Shown here piece after piece: positions 1 through 7,656 of a DNA stretch of 52,538 nt (position 1 is the first letter of the stretch; each line of letters opens with the position of its first letter). A program made the position numbers and the translations under genes. Source of the DNA: Flemingiibacterium sp045579745 (GTDB taxonomy: Bacteria; Bacillota; Clostridia; Oscillospirales; CAG-272); contig JAZNMQ010000031.1 of assembly GCA_045579745.1 (NCBI GenBank), positions 1 to 52,538 of the forward strand. The letters are read 5' to 3'. Below the pieces are notes generated by a model that worked only from the letters and a program-made list of their open reading frames with translations, did no database searches and was not told the DNA's origin.

Positions 1-244
1 GGCAACAGCTGAAACGAAAGCGAACAAGCAAGCAGCGGCAGATAATCCGCTTCACATTCTTTGGAAGAAATGTGACGATGCCATCCGCAAGAGAAAGAGC
101 CGCGGCAGCATAACTGCGGAAGAATGCGCAAAAGCGCAGGCATATGTCAAGGATTGCTATGATCGTGCGATACGCGACTCGGGGTATGCCGAAAAGCAGT
201 ACAAGGCGGATATAGAGTTGAAGCATATATTCAAGCAACACTAA
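1..244 (+). CDS. C-terminal end of an unknown protein (cut by window start)
   Basis: An open frame enters the window at base 2 and runs 80 codons to a TAA at 242-244. The residues are rich in Lys, Ala and Glu and look helical (NPLHILWKKCDDAIRKRK, later AKAQAYVKDCYDRAIRD). I do not recognise the family. The stop lies next to an AAAGGAGG ribosome site serving the following gene, so the two are probably one transcript. The neighbour is a sigma-like protein with no housekeeping gene nearby, which suggests the end of a mobile or integrated element. The frame is missed by ORF finders that need a start codon. Confidence 0.6.
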   Translation, partial: ATAETKANKQAAADNPLHILWKKCDDAIRKRKSRGSITAEECAKAQAYVKDCYDRAIRDSGYAEKQYKADIELKHIFKQH

Positions 245-258
245 AAGGAGGTTCGCGG

Positions 259-1731
259 TTGGACAACGATTCGTACAAAACCAATGCATACAAACTGCTC
301 GCCGGTATTTCCGACTGCGAACTTCGTGAAGATGCGAATCTTTCCAAAATCAAGGCGATGATAGAAGCACGGGAACTGTTTCTGTGGGAGATAAACGATG
401 ATATCTTGAAACTGAAACTGTTTCATTCCGAGCTGATCGAGGAAGGTGAGAAATACTCAGACTCCGATTGGGTGAATCAGAAATGGTTCAAGGAAGGCGA
501 GTATCATTGGATGTATCAGCTTCGCCCTGCGCCTGAACGAGAAGAAGATTTCAACGAATATTTTGTCCGCGCTATTCATGAACGCAATAACGTATATATC
601 GCGTATTTTCTGCATTATTACGAAGGCATTCTGAATAATAGAGCCGAGCGATTTATCGAAACCTACGCCATCAGTGCAAGCTATTTCGCCGATCTGAAGC
701 TCACTTTTGTCAGCATTCTGTGGGAGGAGTTCCTCCAATACAATCCTTCGAATCCAATATCGTTTCTGCAGATCATAAAACCGAAGGTCAGCCGTGCATG
801 GCACAAGATGGTGGCCAAGCAGATCGGTGCGTTGACGATGAATGAGAAGGTATATGCAAATTGGCGGAACATATCCGTTATTGCAAAGAAATACCGCGAG
901 GAGAATTTGTCACCCGAACAGCTTGAAGCGAAGCTGTTGACCGAGATGCCAATGCTCTCAAAAAAAGACATCCGCTGTTCTTTGCGGATGCTTCCGGGCT
1001 GGCGGGATGCTCTTCCGATTTCATACAAACCGAGTCCTGAGCACAATCACGGCTATGAGCCGAGATGCGCGTACGCCGACACGTTGCCCGACACAGGCAC
1101 GGAACCGATCGATGCTCCACTTATGCGGGAGGAACTGCGAAACGCCTTCACAGTGGCGTTTGTGCCTCTGACGGCGATGGAACGGGAGCTGTTAAGGGAT
1201 GCCAATGGGGTGGATACGAGAACATTTGAAATCTTCCCACCGGTGTCAAAAATCGATCTTTCCATGAAGTACAGCTATGCCGACGAGTCTGGCGTAAACA
1301 AGGCAGAAGGTGCGCTTCATTACAGAATTGTCGCAGAGTTGAGTGCGATTCGCTATACCGATTCGGTGGGAGTTGTACGGACTTCGCCGCCGGTTGGCTG
1401 TGAGAAAAAGAAGAACACCCTCTATTACAAATACTTCCCGCGGTGCGAGAAGCAAGGCGGATTGATCAAGGTAGATGCTTCGAAGAAGGATTCGCTTGAT
1501 TATGAGGTAATCGAAATTGCCGAAGGGGATACCATACTCACCCATCGATATGCCAAGCTTGCGGCAGAGTTGCTGAACAGACGGCGTCTGGCGGATAAAA
1601 AGAAAAGGTTGCCGTGGCGCACGATGACGACTTGGTTTCCGATAGAGGAAACAGATACAACAACAGTAAGTAGAAAAGATTTTTCAAATAGCGCGAGATC
1701 AAATGAACATGAAAAAAGGAGAGGCAAATAG
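259..1731 (+). CDS. Divergent sigma-70-like protein (490 aa)
   Basis: Starts at TTG after a strong AAAGGAGG site at 244-251. Function is inferred. Residues of about 105-190 resemble sigma region 2: long helices with ERFIETYAISASYFADLK, then LWEEFLQYNPSNPISFLQ, like the usual core sequence in which a lineage of cells is followed by F..a..kyd...g.sF..y. Residues of about 195-245 resemble region 3. Residues of about 290-360 contain a region-4-like stretch (REELRNAF, then LTAMERELLRDANGV) followed by a possible helix-turn-helix (KYSYADESGVNKAEGALHYR). A segment of about 45 residues separates regions 3 and 4, and a basic tail of about 100 residues follows. No cysteine cluster, membrane helix or recombinase motif is visible. 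It may instead be an uncharacterised DUF-type protein of a mobile element. It sits directly after an unknown gene and before a terminator. Confidence 0.5.
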   Translation: MDNDSYKTNAYKLLAGISDCELREDANLSKIKAMIEARELFLWEINDDILKLKLFHSELIEEGEKYSDSDWVNQKWFKEGEYHWMYQLRPAPEREEDFNEYFVRAIHERNNVYIAYFLHYYEGILNNRAERFIETYAISASYFADLKLTFVSILWEEFLQYNPSNPISFLQIIKPKVSRAWHKMVAKQIGALTMNEKVYANWRNISVIAKKYREENLSPEQLEAKLLTEMPMLSKKDIRCSLRMLPGWRDALPISYKPSPEHNHGYEPRCAYADTLPDTGTEPIDAPLMREELRNAFTVAFVPLTAMERELLRDANGVDTRTFEIFPPVSKIDLSMKYSYADESGVNKAEGALHYRIVAELSAIRYTDSVGVVRTSPPVGCEKKKNTLYYKYFPRCEKQGGLIKVDASKKDSLDYEVIEIAEGDTILTHRYAKLAAELLNRRRLADKKKRLPWRTMTTWFPIEETDTTTVSRKDFSNSARSNEHEKRRGK

Positions 1732-1761
1732 CCCAATGTTATTCGATAAGTCAAATGCATC

Positions 1762-1792
1762 CCCCTGCTGTTCAATCGACGAACAGCAGGGG
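1762..1792. terminator. Hairpin terminator between convergent genes
   Basis: Perfect 12-bp stem (CCCCTGCTGTTC with GAACAGCAGGGG) and a 7-nt loop, followed on the plus strand by ACATTTTATTT. It lies between the sigma-like gene (plus) and the membrane-fusion protein gene (minus), so it probably ends the first and may stop both. Confidence 0.75.
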
Positions 1793-1812
1793 ACATTTTA
1801 TTTCACATGATA

Positions 1813-2532
1813 TCATTCCGCCTTGACCTTCTGCATATGCGCTATCGGTTTATCCGCAGAAACAATAACCAGCCGGTCATCCCAAATTGCCGTATCAAGC
1901 ACCGCATATTTATCGTCGCTGGTCAAAAGCTTCACTTCATGGCGAATGACCTGATACTGCCCTTCTTCTCCCTTTCCGGTCAGCGGAACTGCATAATATA
2001 TCGCAAATTTTTCATCCGCAAGCGGTGTGAGCACCGACAATGGAACGATCACATCGTAGACTGTCGTAGTATCTTCTGCGCGAGGTGCATCCTCAGGGAT
2101 ATACTTATACACAATTCCTTCCGCTTTCACAGTTGTATCGGTTTTAACCGGAACTTCTGTTACATCCCCCGGTGCGTCAGCAGTCAGCAGATAGTCGTCA
2201 TCACGCAGTTTGGTGAGAAATGATAACGCCTCCCCGTCCGCTTTCGCCAGCGCACGCTCTGCTGCTGCCGGATAAACGGATGCGACAGGGTCGCCTGCTT
2301 CCAGCGTATCGCCAACCTCAATGTAAACATCCTCAATTACAAGCTCTGTCATCGCCCGTACCCGAACGATTTCCTGTATAAAATCACTGTCTTCCGTGAC
2401 GATCGTTCCCTTGAACGGTGTCATCATTGTTACAGAAGTAAGTGTCAGGTTTTCAACAGTTCGTGACAGATAAACAGCCGCAAGTACCAGTACAAGCAGT
2501 GTGATGCAGATATATTTTGCAATGCTTTTCAT
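1813..2532 (-). CDS. HlyD-like membrane-fusion protein (239 aa)
   Basis: Residues 5-23 form a single membrane helix or uncleaved signal; the rest is predicted to be outside the cell. Two short repeats look like lipoyl half-motifs of a barrel-sandwich hybrid: VYIEVGDTLEAGDPVASVYP at about 90-110 and LTADAPGDVTEVPVKTDTTV further on. They are joined by only a short helical piece, and a beta-rich C-terminal part follows. This is the architecture of HlyD/RND-type periplasmic adaptors, which normally pair with exporters of the MacB, ABC or RND type. Here it is the last gene of an operon with an importer-type binding protein and permeases and has its own AAAGGGAT ribosome site 14 nt after the previous stop. 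It might modulate the permease or bind a ligand or wall component. The adaptor fold is inferred from motif spacing only. Confidence 0.6.
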   Translation of the reverse strand: MKSIAKYICITLLVLVLAAVYLSRTVENLTLTSVTMMTPFKGTIVTEDSDFIQEIVRVRAMTELVIEDVYIEVGDTLEAGDPVASVYPAAAERALAKADGEALSFLTKLRDDDYLLTADAPGDVTEVPVKTDTTVKAEGIVYKYIPEDAPRAEDTTTVYDVIVPLSVLTPLADEKFAIYYAVPLTGKGEEGQYQVIRHEVKLLTSDDKYAVLDTAIWDDRLVIVSADKPIAHMQKVKAE

Positions 2533-2546
2533 TCAGATCCCTTTCT

Positions 2547-3383
2547 TTATTTGATTCGTCCCATCGCAACCGTCGCTTCCAGATCATCACGAATGATTTG
2601 ATATAAAAGAAACAGCGGCAGAACAAACACAATTGCAAACGCAAAAGAGCTTCCCGTGTGCTTTGCGCTGAGTGTCCGAAGCATGACTGCCAACGGATAC
2701 TGTGTGGTATTATCCAGAAACATGATTGGCTGTTCGGTCAGATTCCACACATTCAATAGCTTCAGCATGGCAACCGTGATAATACCGTGCTTCATCTGCG
2801 GAATTACAATGAACAAAAAAGTTCTGAAGGTTCCGGCTCCATCAATAGCGGCAGCTTCAAGTGTATCAGTTGATATTGTCACAAAAAATGCTGCCAGTAT
2901 CATCACCTCGAAGGGATCAAATACATTTGTCAGCACAACTGACCAGTCTGAACCAAGAATGCCGAAATCGCGCAGTATAAAATAGTGCGGCATTTCAATG
3001 GCCTGATACGGCAGAAGCATGAGTGTGAGATACACCGCCGCAATGATCTTCTTTCCCGGAATCCGGCATAATGCCAATGCATATGCCGCCGGCATTGCAA
3101 TCAGCATAGTAAGCAATGCACAAACAAGCGCGAACCATACAGTATTCAGCAATGCGCGTGTATATTCGGTATTGCCGATCAGTGCTTCGTAATATTGTCC
3201 CAGTGTAAAACGTACGGGAACAAAACGGAATTCCTCTATCATCTGATTTTGAAAATAATATGCGTTCAGCTCCATACCGGACATGAACGAGCCTGCAAGC
3301 ATCACCGCCACCGGAAGAAGCATGCCAATGAGCAGTATGATACCAAAACAGACAATTACAATATGCAGAATACGATTCTTCAT
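2547..3383 (-). CDS. Carbohydrate-type ABC transporter permease, MalG/AmyC family
   Basis: 278 residues from the ATG at 3383, chosen because GGGAGG lies just before it and the ATG overlaps the previous stop as ATGA; a longer in-frame opening is unlikely. About six membrane helices are visible. The EAA loop that docks to the ATPase is clear (EAAAIDGAGTFRTFLFIVIP). Family knowledge: it forms a heterodimer with a MalF-type partner, here the gene directly upstream, to import sugars or related solutes. No ATPase gene is present in the cluster; in Firmicutes a shared MsmK-like ATPase often serves such systems. The substrate cannot be read from the sequence. Confidence 0.88.
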   Translation of the reverse strand: MKNRILHIVIVCFGIILLIGMLLPVAVMLAGSFMSGMELNAYYFQNQMIEEFRFVPVRFTLGQYYEALIGNTEYTRALLNTVWFALVCALLTMLIAMPAAYALALCRIPGKKIIAAVYLTLMLLPYQAIEMPHYFILRDFGILGSDWSVVLTNVFDPFEVMILAAFFVTISTDTLEAAAIDGAGTFRTFLFIVIPQMKHGIITVAMLKLLNVWNLTEQPIMFLDNTTQYPLAVMLRTLSAKHTGSSFAFAIVFVLPLFLLYQIIRDDLEATVAMGRIK

Positions 3384-4243
3384 TTTCGCCTCCCGATCAA
3401 ACGTACCGCCAACAGTACGGCAGTTGTGACTGCTGCCACAGTAAGCAGAAGAAGCACCGATACACAGCACAGGCGATTGTAATTCATGTTTGTGAAATTG
3501 TTATTGATGAATTGCTGAAGCATGTAAATACTGTCGTGCGGATAATAGCCGCCGATGAGAAAAGCCTCACGATATATTTTATGCGAGTTGAGCACTGACA
3601 GCAGCAGTGTCACCGCCATTACCGGACGCAGAGATGGCAATGTGATATAGCGCAGACTGTGGTACCACTTTGCACCGTCAAGCTGTGCTTCTTCGTAATA
3701 TTCCCGCGGAATTCGTGCAAGTCCGATACAGTACAAAAGATAGTTATATCCGCCATACTTATACAGATACAGCATAACAAGGAGCGGGAAGGCAAACCTT
3801 GATTGATAAAGCTGCGATGCGTCCAGCCCGAACAGTGCTGCCGTCTCCTCGACGAGTAATCCGTTTTTCGCAAACAGCAGATCAACAAACGTCATGAGTG
3901 CCGCGCTTGACAGAAGCATGGTCGTATAAACTGCTTTATCGAAAACAGCCGCAAACTCCGGTACATTCATAAACAGAATTGCCATCAGAATCGGAACAAT
4001 CATAATAAGCGGCAGAGCAATCAGCCAGAACTTCAGCGAATTGCCAAAAGCAAGATGGAACATGCTGTTGTCAAACAGCTCCAGATAGTTCCGAGGTCCA
4101 ACAAATCTTCCGTTTTCGAGCCCGCGATAAAGCGAATAGACTACCGTTTTACCAAGCGGATACAGCATGAATATTATAACTCCGGTTACACTCGGAAGCA
4201 AAAGTACCACTCCGGGAAAAATTCGTGTAAATTTCTTCATCAT
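3380..4243 (-). CDS. Sugar-type ABC transporter permease, MalF/UgpA family
   Basis: 287 residues with about six membrane helices. The N-terminal part (FPGVVLLLPSVTGVIIFMLYP) is typical of MalF/UgpA-type permeases. The EAA loop is YYEEAQLDGAKWYHSLRYIT followed by LPSLRP. The start overlaps the stop of the binding-protein gene by 4 nt (ATGA), and its own stop overlaps the next permease in the same way, which indicates translational coupling and equal amounts of the two permeases. Confidence 0.88.
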   Translation of the reverse strand: MMKKFTRIFPGVVLLLPSVTGVIIFMLYPLGKTVVYSLYRGLENGRFVGPRNYLELFDNSMFHLAFGNSLKFWLIALPLIMIVPILMAILFMNVPEFAAVFDKAVYTTMLLSSAALMTFVDLLFAKNGLLVEETAALFGLDASQLYQSRFAFPLLVMLYLYKYGGYNYLLYCIGLARIPREYYEEAQLDGAKWYHSLRYITLPSLRPVMAVTLLLSVLNSHKIYREAFLIGGYYPHDSIYMLQQFINNNFTNMNYNRLCCVSVLLLLTVAAVTTAVLLAVRLIGRRK

Positions 4244-5616
4244 TCGTTCAGATACATTTCCAGCGTGCGCTTGCCTGACGTGAGGGCAGCATCAAAGTTT
4301 TCAGAGTTCAATGCATATTCCTTTATGATCGTATCGAGCTTTGAAGCGGCTGTATAGTCAATCAGTACGCCGTCTGTCATGCTGTCAATATGATCGAAAT
4401 AGTAGTTTACAACCTGCTTGGGATATGTGTCCCATTCCTTAAAGCTGTAGTTTTCGTTAATTTCACCATCAACGTAAAATTCACGTTGAATCTCGACGAG
4501 CTCGTTGTTGACAGGGATTCCGGCTGTTGCACTGACGGTATACTGTGATTCCAGTCCAACAGCACTTTCAATAAACAAGCCTGCGGCTGCGGCGTTTTTC
4601 GTGTTGGCGTTGACACTCAGAAAATAATTGACAGCAGGCGCGGATGTACAACCTTCAAGACTCGGCATATGAATCAGCTTCGGTGTCTGATCGGCTTTCA
4701 GTATAGTATCACAGGCACTCATGAACATACTGATTGTTCCGTATGAGCCAAGGAATGAATCATCGCTGTAAAACGCAAGATCACCGCTGATAAAAGCATT
4801 TGCTGCAATACTGTTATAGTTTTTTAGCAGGCGCGGGAAGTAATATTCAGTTCCTTTTCCTGGAACTGTAAACAGCTCAGGGAACAATTTATTTACCGAA
4901 TATGCCAGTTCTTCGAATGTCGTAACGTTCTTTTCACTTGCCTCAAGCTTATTTGCCTGATAATCAATCAAGGACAGACCGTTTACCCGCCAGAATGTTT
5001 CAGTTGTCATGAAGCTCATGAATACATAATTCCCTGCCTCATAAATACTGCCGATGGAATCGGAAAATTCACGCAACCCTTTATCATAAACGATATCATA
5101 CTCGTCAAGACGTTCCTCTGTGGTGAGGAGAAAATCCAGTCCGTAATTGATGGGTACCAGATACTGTGTACCGTTATAGATACCGGCTTTCATGACCTTC
5201 TCATTGCACCCGGACAGATCAGCACCGGTTTCAGCAATATCAAGAAAAACATCGTTCTGGAGCAGTTTTGTCAGATTGTATAGAGTATTGTTGGCAGTAT
5301 TCGATACAAGAAGCACATCCGGACCGTCACCTGCCATCAGATCACCGACAAGCTTGGTTCGGTAGTCAGGAATATTCATATCGGAATAATCTTCGACGAT
5401 GATTTCGACCTCGGGGAATTCTTTAGCGAAAACATCAAGCAGCCCCTGCATGTAGGTTTTTGTATAGGAGTCGAAATAAACCCTTAGTTCCATGTCTTCG
5501 GTGGGAACAGCCGAGGTATCATCACTGTCTGGCAGCACAGGCGTCTCTGACGCACATCCTGCAGTCAGCAGAGTAATCGATAAAATAAACGCAATCAATC
5601 TAAACATAATCTTCAT
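4240..5616 (-). CDS. Extracellular solute-binding lipoprotein, family 1
   Basis: 458 residues from the ATG at 5616, chosen for the GGAGG five bases upstream and for a proper signal peptide (MKIMFRLIAF) ending in the lipobox LTAGC. An upstream ATG at 5658 lies inside a putative operator and is less likely. The mature part opens with an acidic linker and a beta strand (MELRVYFDSYTKTYMQGLLD), as in sugar-binding proteins of ABC importers; later segments (GDGPDVLLVS, GTQYLVPINYGLDFLL) fit family 1. It is the first gene of a four-gene minus-strand operon and would deliver the solute to the two permeases. Expression is probably under PadR control through the site at 5649-5670. The ligand is unknown. 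Confidence 0.85.
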   Translation of the reverse strand: MKIMFRLIAFILSITLLTAGCASETPVLPDSDDTSAVPTEDMELRVYFDSYTKTYMQGLLDVFAKEFPEVEIIVEDYSDMNIPDYRTKLVGDLMAGDGPDVLLVSNTANNTLYNLTKLLQNDVFLDIAETGADLSGCNEKVMKAGIYNGTQYLVPINYGLDFLLTTEERLDEYDIVYDKGLREFSDSIGSIYEAGNYVFMSFMTTETFWRVNGLSLIDYQANKLEASEKNVTTFEELAYSVNKLFPELFTVPGKGTEYYFPRLLKNYNSIAANAFISGDLAFYSDDSFLGSYGTISMFMSACDTILKADQTPKLIHMPSLEGCTSAPAVNYFLSVNANTKNAAAAGLFIESAVGLESQYTVSATAGIPVNNELVEIQREFYVDGEINENYSFKEWDTYPKQVVNYYFDHIDSMTDGVLIDYTAASKLDTIIKEYALNSENFDAALTSGKRTLEMYLNE

Positions 5617-5648
5617 AAAAACCTCCATACCGATTATTATAGTCGAAT

Positions 5649-5670
5649 TACAATGCATTGGCTATCTATG
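5649..5670 (-). promoter_or_regulatory. Putative PadR operator, copy 1 (transport operon)
   Basis: A 22-bp element made of TACAATGCATT, three bases GGC, then TATCTATG, read on the plus strand. Its reverse complement recurs at 5778-5799 with differences only in the three middle bases (19 of 22 identical). It begins 3 nt downstream of the minus-strand -10 box, where a bound repressor would block initiation. The inner CAATGCATTG is a perfect 10-bp palindrome, as expected for a dimeric winged-helix protein. Confidence 0.7.
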
Positions 5671-5673
5671 TAT

Positions 5674-5702
5674 ATGATAGCATATATTTTCCTATTTGTC
5701 AA
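5674..5702 (-). promoter_or_regulatory. Sigma-A promoter of the transport operon
   Basis: On the minus strand TTGACA (plus 5697-5702), a 17-nt spacer, then TATCAT (plus 5674-5679). Transcription should start near 5667, inside operator copy 1, giving a leader of about 50 nt. Confidence 0.75.
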
Positions 5703-5745
5703 TAGATAACCCCAAAAAATATTGAACAAAATAATTAGTTATATA

Positions 5746-5774
5746 TTGACATGGATAAATTTTCGTGATATAAT
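5746..5774 (+). promoter_or_regulatory. Sigma-A promoter of the padR operon
   Basis: TTGACA at 5746-5751, a 17-nt spacer and TATAAT at 5769-5774: a perfect consensus promoter facing the regulator gene. Confidence 0.85.
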
Positions 5775-5777
5775 GAG

Positions 5778-5799
5778 CATAGATATATAATGCATTGTA
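5778..5799 (+). promoter_or_regulatory. Putative PadR operator, copy 2 (autoregulation)
   Basis: CATAGATA, three bases TAT, then AATGCATTGTA: the inverted copy of the element at 5649-5670. It also starts exactly 3 nt after its -10 box, covering the predicted start point of the padR transcript. Confidence 0.7.
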
Positions 5800-5815
5800 T
5801 TCAAGGAGAATCACT

Positions 5816-6145
5816 ATGAAAATCAGCAAAGAGCTTTTGAAAGGCAGTACAGCGATCATGATTCTGAAAATGATCTCAGAGGAAGACTCATATGGTTACC
5901 AAATCGTTCAGCGTATTGCGTCAAAATCAGAAGATATTTTCAAATTGAACGAAGGAACGCTGTATCCGATTCTGCACACGATGGAAAAGGAGGGATGGAT
6001 TGAATCCTACCGCAATTCGGGTGACGGCGGCAGAGATCGCAAGTATTACCGGATTACTTCCGCCGGAAATCTGAAGCTCGCTGTACAACTCCAGGAGTGG
6101 CGAGCCTTTACAAACGCTGTTAACGGAGTGCTGAATGAGAAATAA
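5816..6145 (+). CDS. PadR-family transcriptional regulator (109 aa)
   Basis: Starts at the ATG at 5816 behind AAGGAGAA; a TTG seven codons upstream falls in the operator and is not used. The protein shows the PadR winged helix: LKGSTAIMILKMISEEDSYG, then NEGTLYPILHTMEKEGWI as the recognition helix and wing, and GRDRKYYRITSAG. The length is typical of the short PadR-s2 type. Family knowledge: such repressors bind near-palindromic sites over promoters and are released by a small ligand. It overlaps the next gene by 11 nt and faces away from the transport operon, so it is the likely regulator of both. Confidence 0.93.
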   Translation: MKISKELLKGSTAIMILKMISEEDSYGYQIVQRIASKSEDIFKLNEGTLYPILHTMEKEGWIESYRNSGDGGRDRKYYRITSAGNLKLAVQLQEWRAFTNAVNGVLNEK

Positions 6146-7127
6146 TGGTACTTCACATAAGGATTTCAATTTGAAAAAAGAAATCGATTATCACACAGCA
6201 TGGGTAGTACACGATGTACACTCATGGAAGAAACGGGCACAGATTAAGAAGGAACTGTCTGAACATGTGGAGGATGCTGTGCAACATCATATGCTGAAAG
6301 GACACACAGAACAGGAAGCCTATCAAATTGCCTGTGAGGAACTCGGTGACCCGAAAAAACTACAGCGGTTGTTTGCTGTTGTTCACAACAGGGAGCCTTT
6401 TAAGCTGATGAGTCGTTTGACCATGCTGCTGTGTATTGCAATCACAGCAGCACTGGTGTATATCATTCCTCAAACGGATCTTCCATATGTCGTAAAAAGC
6501 TGGATGATATTTGCTTCTCAATTCATCTGTGCTATTTTGTCTGTGACATTTGCTGCGCGTGAGTACAAATATATCCGCGCGTTCTGTAAGCGCGTTCGTC
6601 TGATCGGCCGGTTGAAAAAACTATGTAAAGAAAAACATTTCAGCTATCGTTGCACAGTAAATGCCTATATGGATTTTGATAACAACTCTGTCGAGCCATC
6701 GTTCTTTATTCGGATGAATGGAAAAACGATTGCCGTTCGCTTTACTGCATGCCTAAAGAGAAACGATACATACACATTTACAGGTGCGACGAGTTATTTC
6801 ACCACCAATAACGCGAATCCGATTTTTTTGTCTTTTCGTGCCCCTCACTATGGTCTAATGCCCCGAACGCCGGAAGAAAGCCGCCTATACCTACCCAAAA
6901 TCACGAGGCTAAAAAACAATAATTATATGAACCACGAAACAGTAAAATTGGAGCCAGAAATTGATACATCTGCTGGCATGCAAAACATTCTGTGTATTCA
7001 TCCGCTTCCCGCCAAATTACAGGTCGTTCGTACCAATCATGCCGAAGATATCTTTGACGGTGACACATTTAACGGTTACACTGTATACAGTGGAAACGGA
7101 TTGTGCAATTATTTGAAACAGTGTTGA
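6135..7127 (+). CDS. Membrane protein with permease-prefix/HAAS-like N-terminal domain (330 aa)
   Basis: The ATG at 6135 overlaps the padR stop by 11 nt. Residues of about 10-85 form a helical domain (YHTAWVVHDVHSWKKRAQIK, ELSEHVEDAVQHHML, EAYQIACEELGDPKKL) like the HAAS/permease-prefix domain often encoded right after PadR genes. Two membrane helices follow at about 93-112 and 120-140. A soluble domain of about 180 residues, from KKLCKEKHFSYRC to the end, has no family I recognise. By analogy the first domain may act with PadR to sense or relay a membrane signal; this is inference. Confidence 0.65.
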   Translation: MRNNGTSHKDFNLKKEIDYHTAWVVHDVHSWKKRAQIKKELSEHVEDAVQHHMLKGHTEQEAYQIACEELGDPKKLQRLFAVVHNREPFKLMSRLTMLLCIAITAALVYIIPQTDLPYVVKSWMIFASQFICAILSVTFAAREYKYIRAFCKRVRLIGRLKKLCKEKHFSYRCTVNAYMDFDNNSVEPSFFIRMNGKTIAVRFTACLKRNDTYTFTGATSYFTTNNANPIFLSFRAPHYGLMPRTPEESRLYLPKITRLKNNNYMNHETVKLEPEIDTSAGMQNILCIHPLPAKLQVVRTNHAEDIFDGDTFNGYTVYSGNGLCNYLKQC

Positions 7128-7233
7128 TGTTGGTTTTAGAAAACATTCTTTTTTCTGCAGGCAAAGTAACACTTTTCATAGATATTAGTAATGTAGTATA
7201 GTTGAAAAAATGTAGTTAGTATATATAAAATGC

Positions 7234-7275
7234 AAAAAGCGACCGTACAGCTTAATGGCTGTACGACCGCTTTTT
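7234..7275. terminator. Bidirectional terminator after the padR operon
   Basis: Arms AAAAAGCG...CGTACAGC and GCTGTACG...CGCTTTTT with a 2x2 internal mismatch and a 6-nt TTAATG loop. It has A- and T-runs on both sides, so it can work on either strand. Confidence 0.8.
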
Positions 7276-7346
7276 CTATTCGGTTCGATTTATTACTCCG
7301 TTAAGGCTATCACCGTTAAGTGCAACAGCTCCCATAAAATACACCT

Positions 7347-7451
7347 TGTCACCCACCAAGGGTGACATTTTTGTGTGCATTGCACACAAAAAACGATTGT
7401 ATGCGCATTCGCGCCCGGGGCTGCCGCAAGTTTTCAACTTGCAACAGCCCC
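7347..7451. repeat. Cluster of three hairpins in a 330-bp gene-free stretch
   Basis: The spacer 7128-7459 holds no credible gene. It contains a hairpin at 7347-7367 (TGTCACCC, loop ACCAA, GGGTGACA) followed by TTTTT; a nearly perfect palindrome at 7368-7392 (TTTTTGTGTGCA, one base, TGCACACAAAAA); and a stem at 7417-7451 (GGGGCTG and GCAAG with CTTGC and CAGCCCC, 2x2 internal loop) followed by TTTGATTTTT. The first and third look like plus-strand terminators although no plus-strand gene precedes them. The block could be a small repeated element. Confidence 0.5.
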
Positions 7452-7459
7452 TTTGATTT

Positions 7460-7651
7460 TTAGCTATTATCAGATTTCGGAGAATCCTCAGACGCTTCAT
7501 TGATTGGGCGTCTTTTTCGTTTGCGAACACACTCGGTCAGCAGATACTCTATCTGACCGTTGACTGAGCGGAAATCGTCTTCTGCCCATGCTGCAAGCTC
7601 GTTATAAAGCTTTTCGGATAGGCGCAGAGGTATTTGTTTCTTGTCTGCCAT
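7460..7651 (-). CDS. Small ribbon-helix-helix (Arc-like) DNA-binding protein (63 aa)
   Basis: The N-terminal strand KKQIPLRLSEKLYNELAAWA and following helices (FRSVNGQIEYLLTECVRKR) match the ribbon-helix-helix fold of Arc/MetJ/CopG regulators: alternating residues in the strand, then an S.N..I..LL helix. The C-terminal tail is charged and probably disordered. It follows the SPFH gene with a 5-nt gap, a pairing common in Clostridia. It may autoregulate the operon through the palindrome at 8713-8731; that link is inference. Confidence 0.75.
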   Translation of the reverse strand: MADKKQIPLRLSEKLYNELAAWAEDDFRSVNGQIEYLLTECVRKRKRRPINEASEDSPKSDNS

Positions 7652-7656
7652 AAAGA

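Noticed and set aside
1807..2223. 138-residue plus-strand frame
   Set aside because: It is the antisense shadow of the HlyD-like gene, without ribosome site or recognisable motif.
7276..7530. 84-residue minus-strand frame
   Set aside because: It runs through the hairpin cluster and overlaps the ribbon-helix-helix gene in another frame; no ribosome site and no family pattern.
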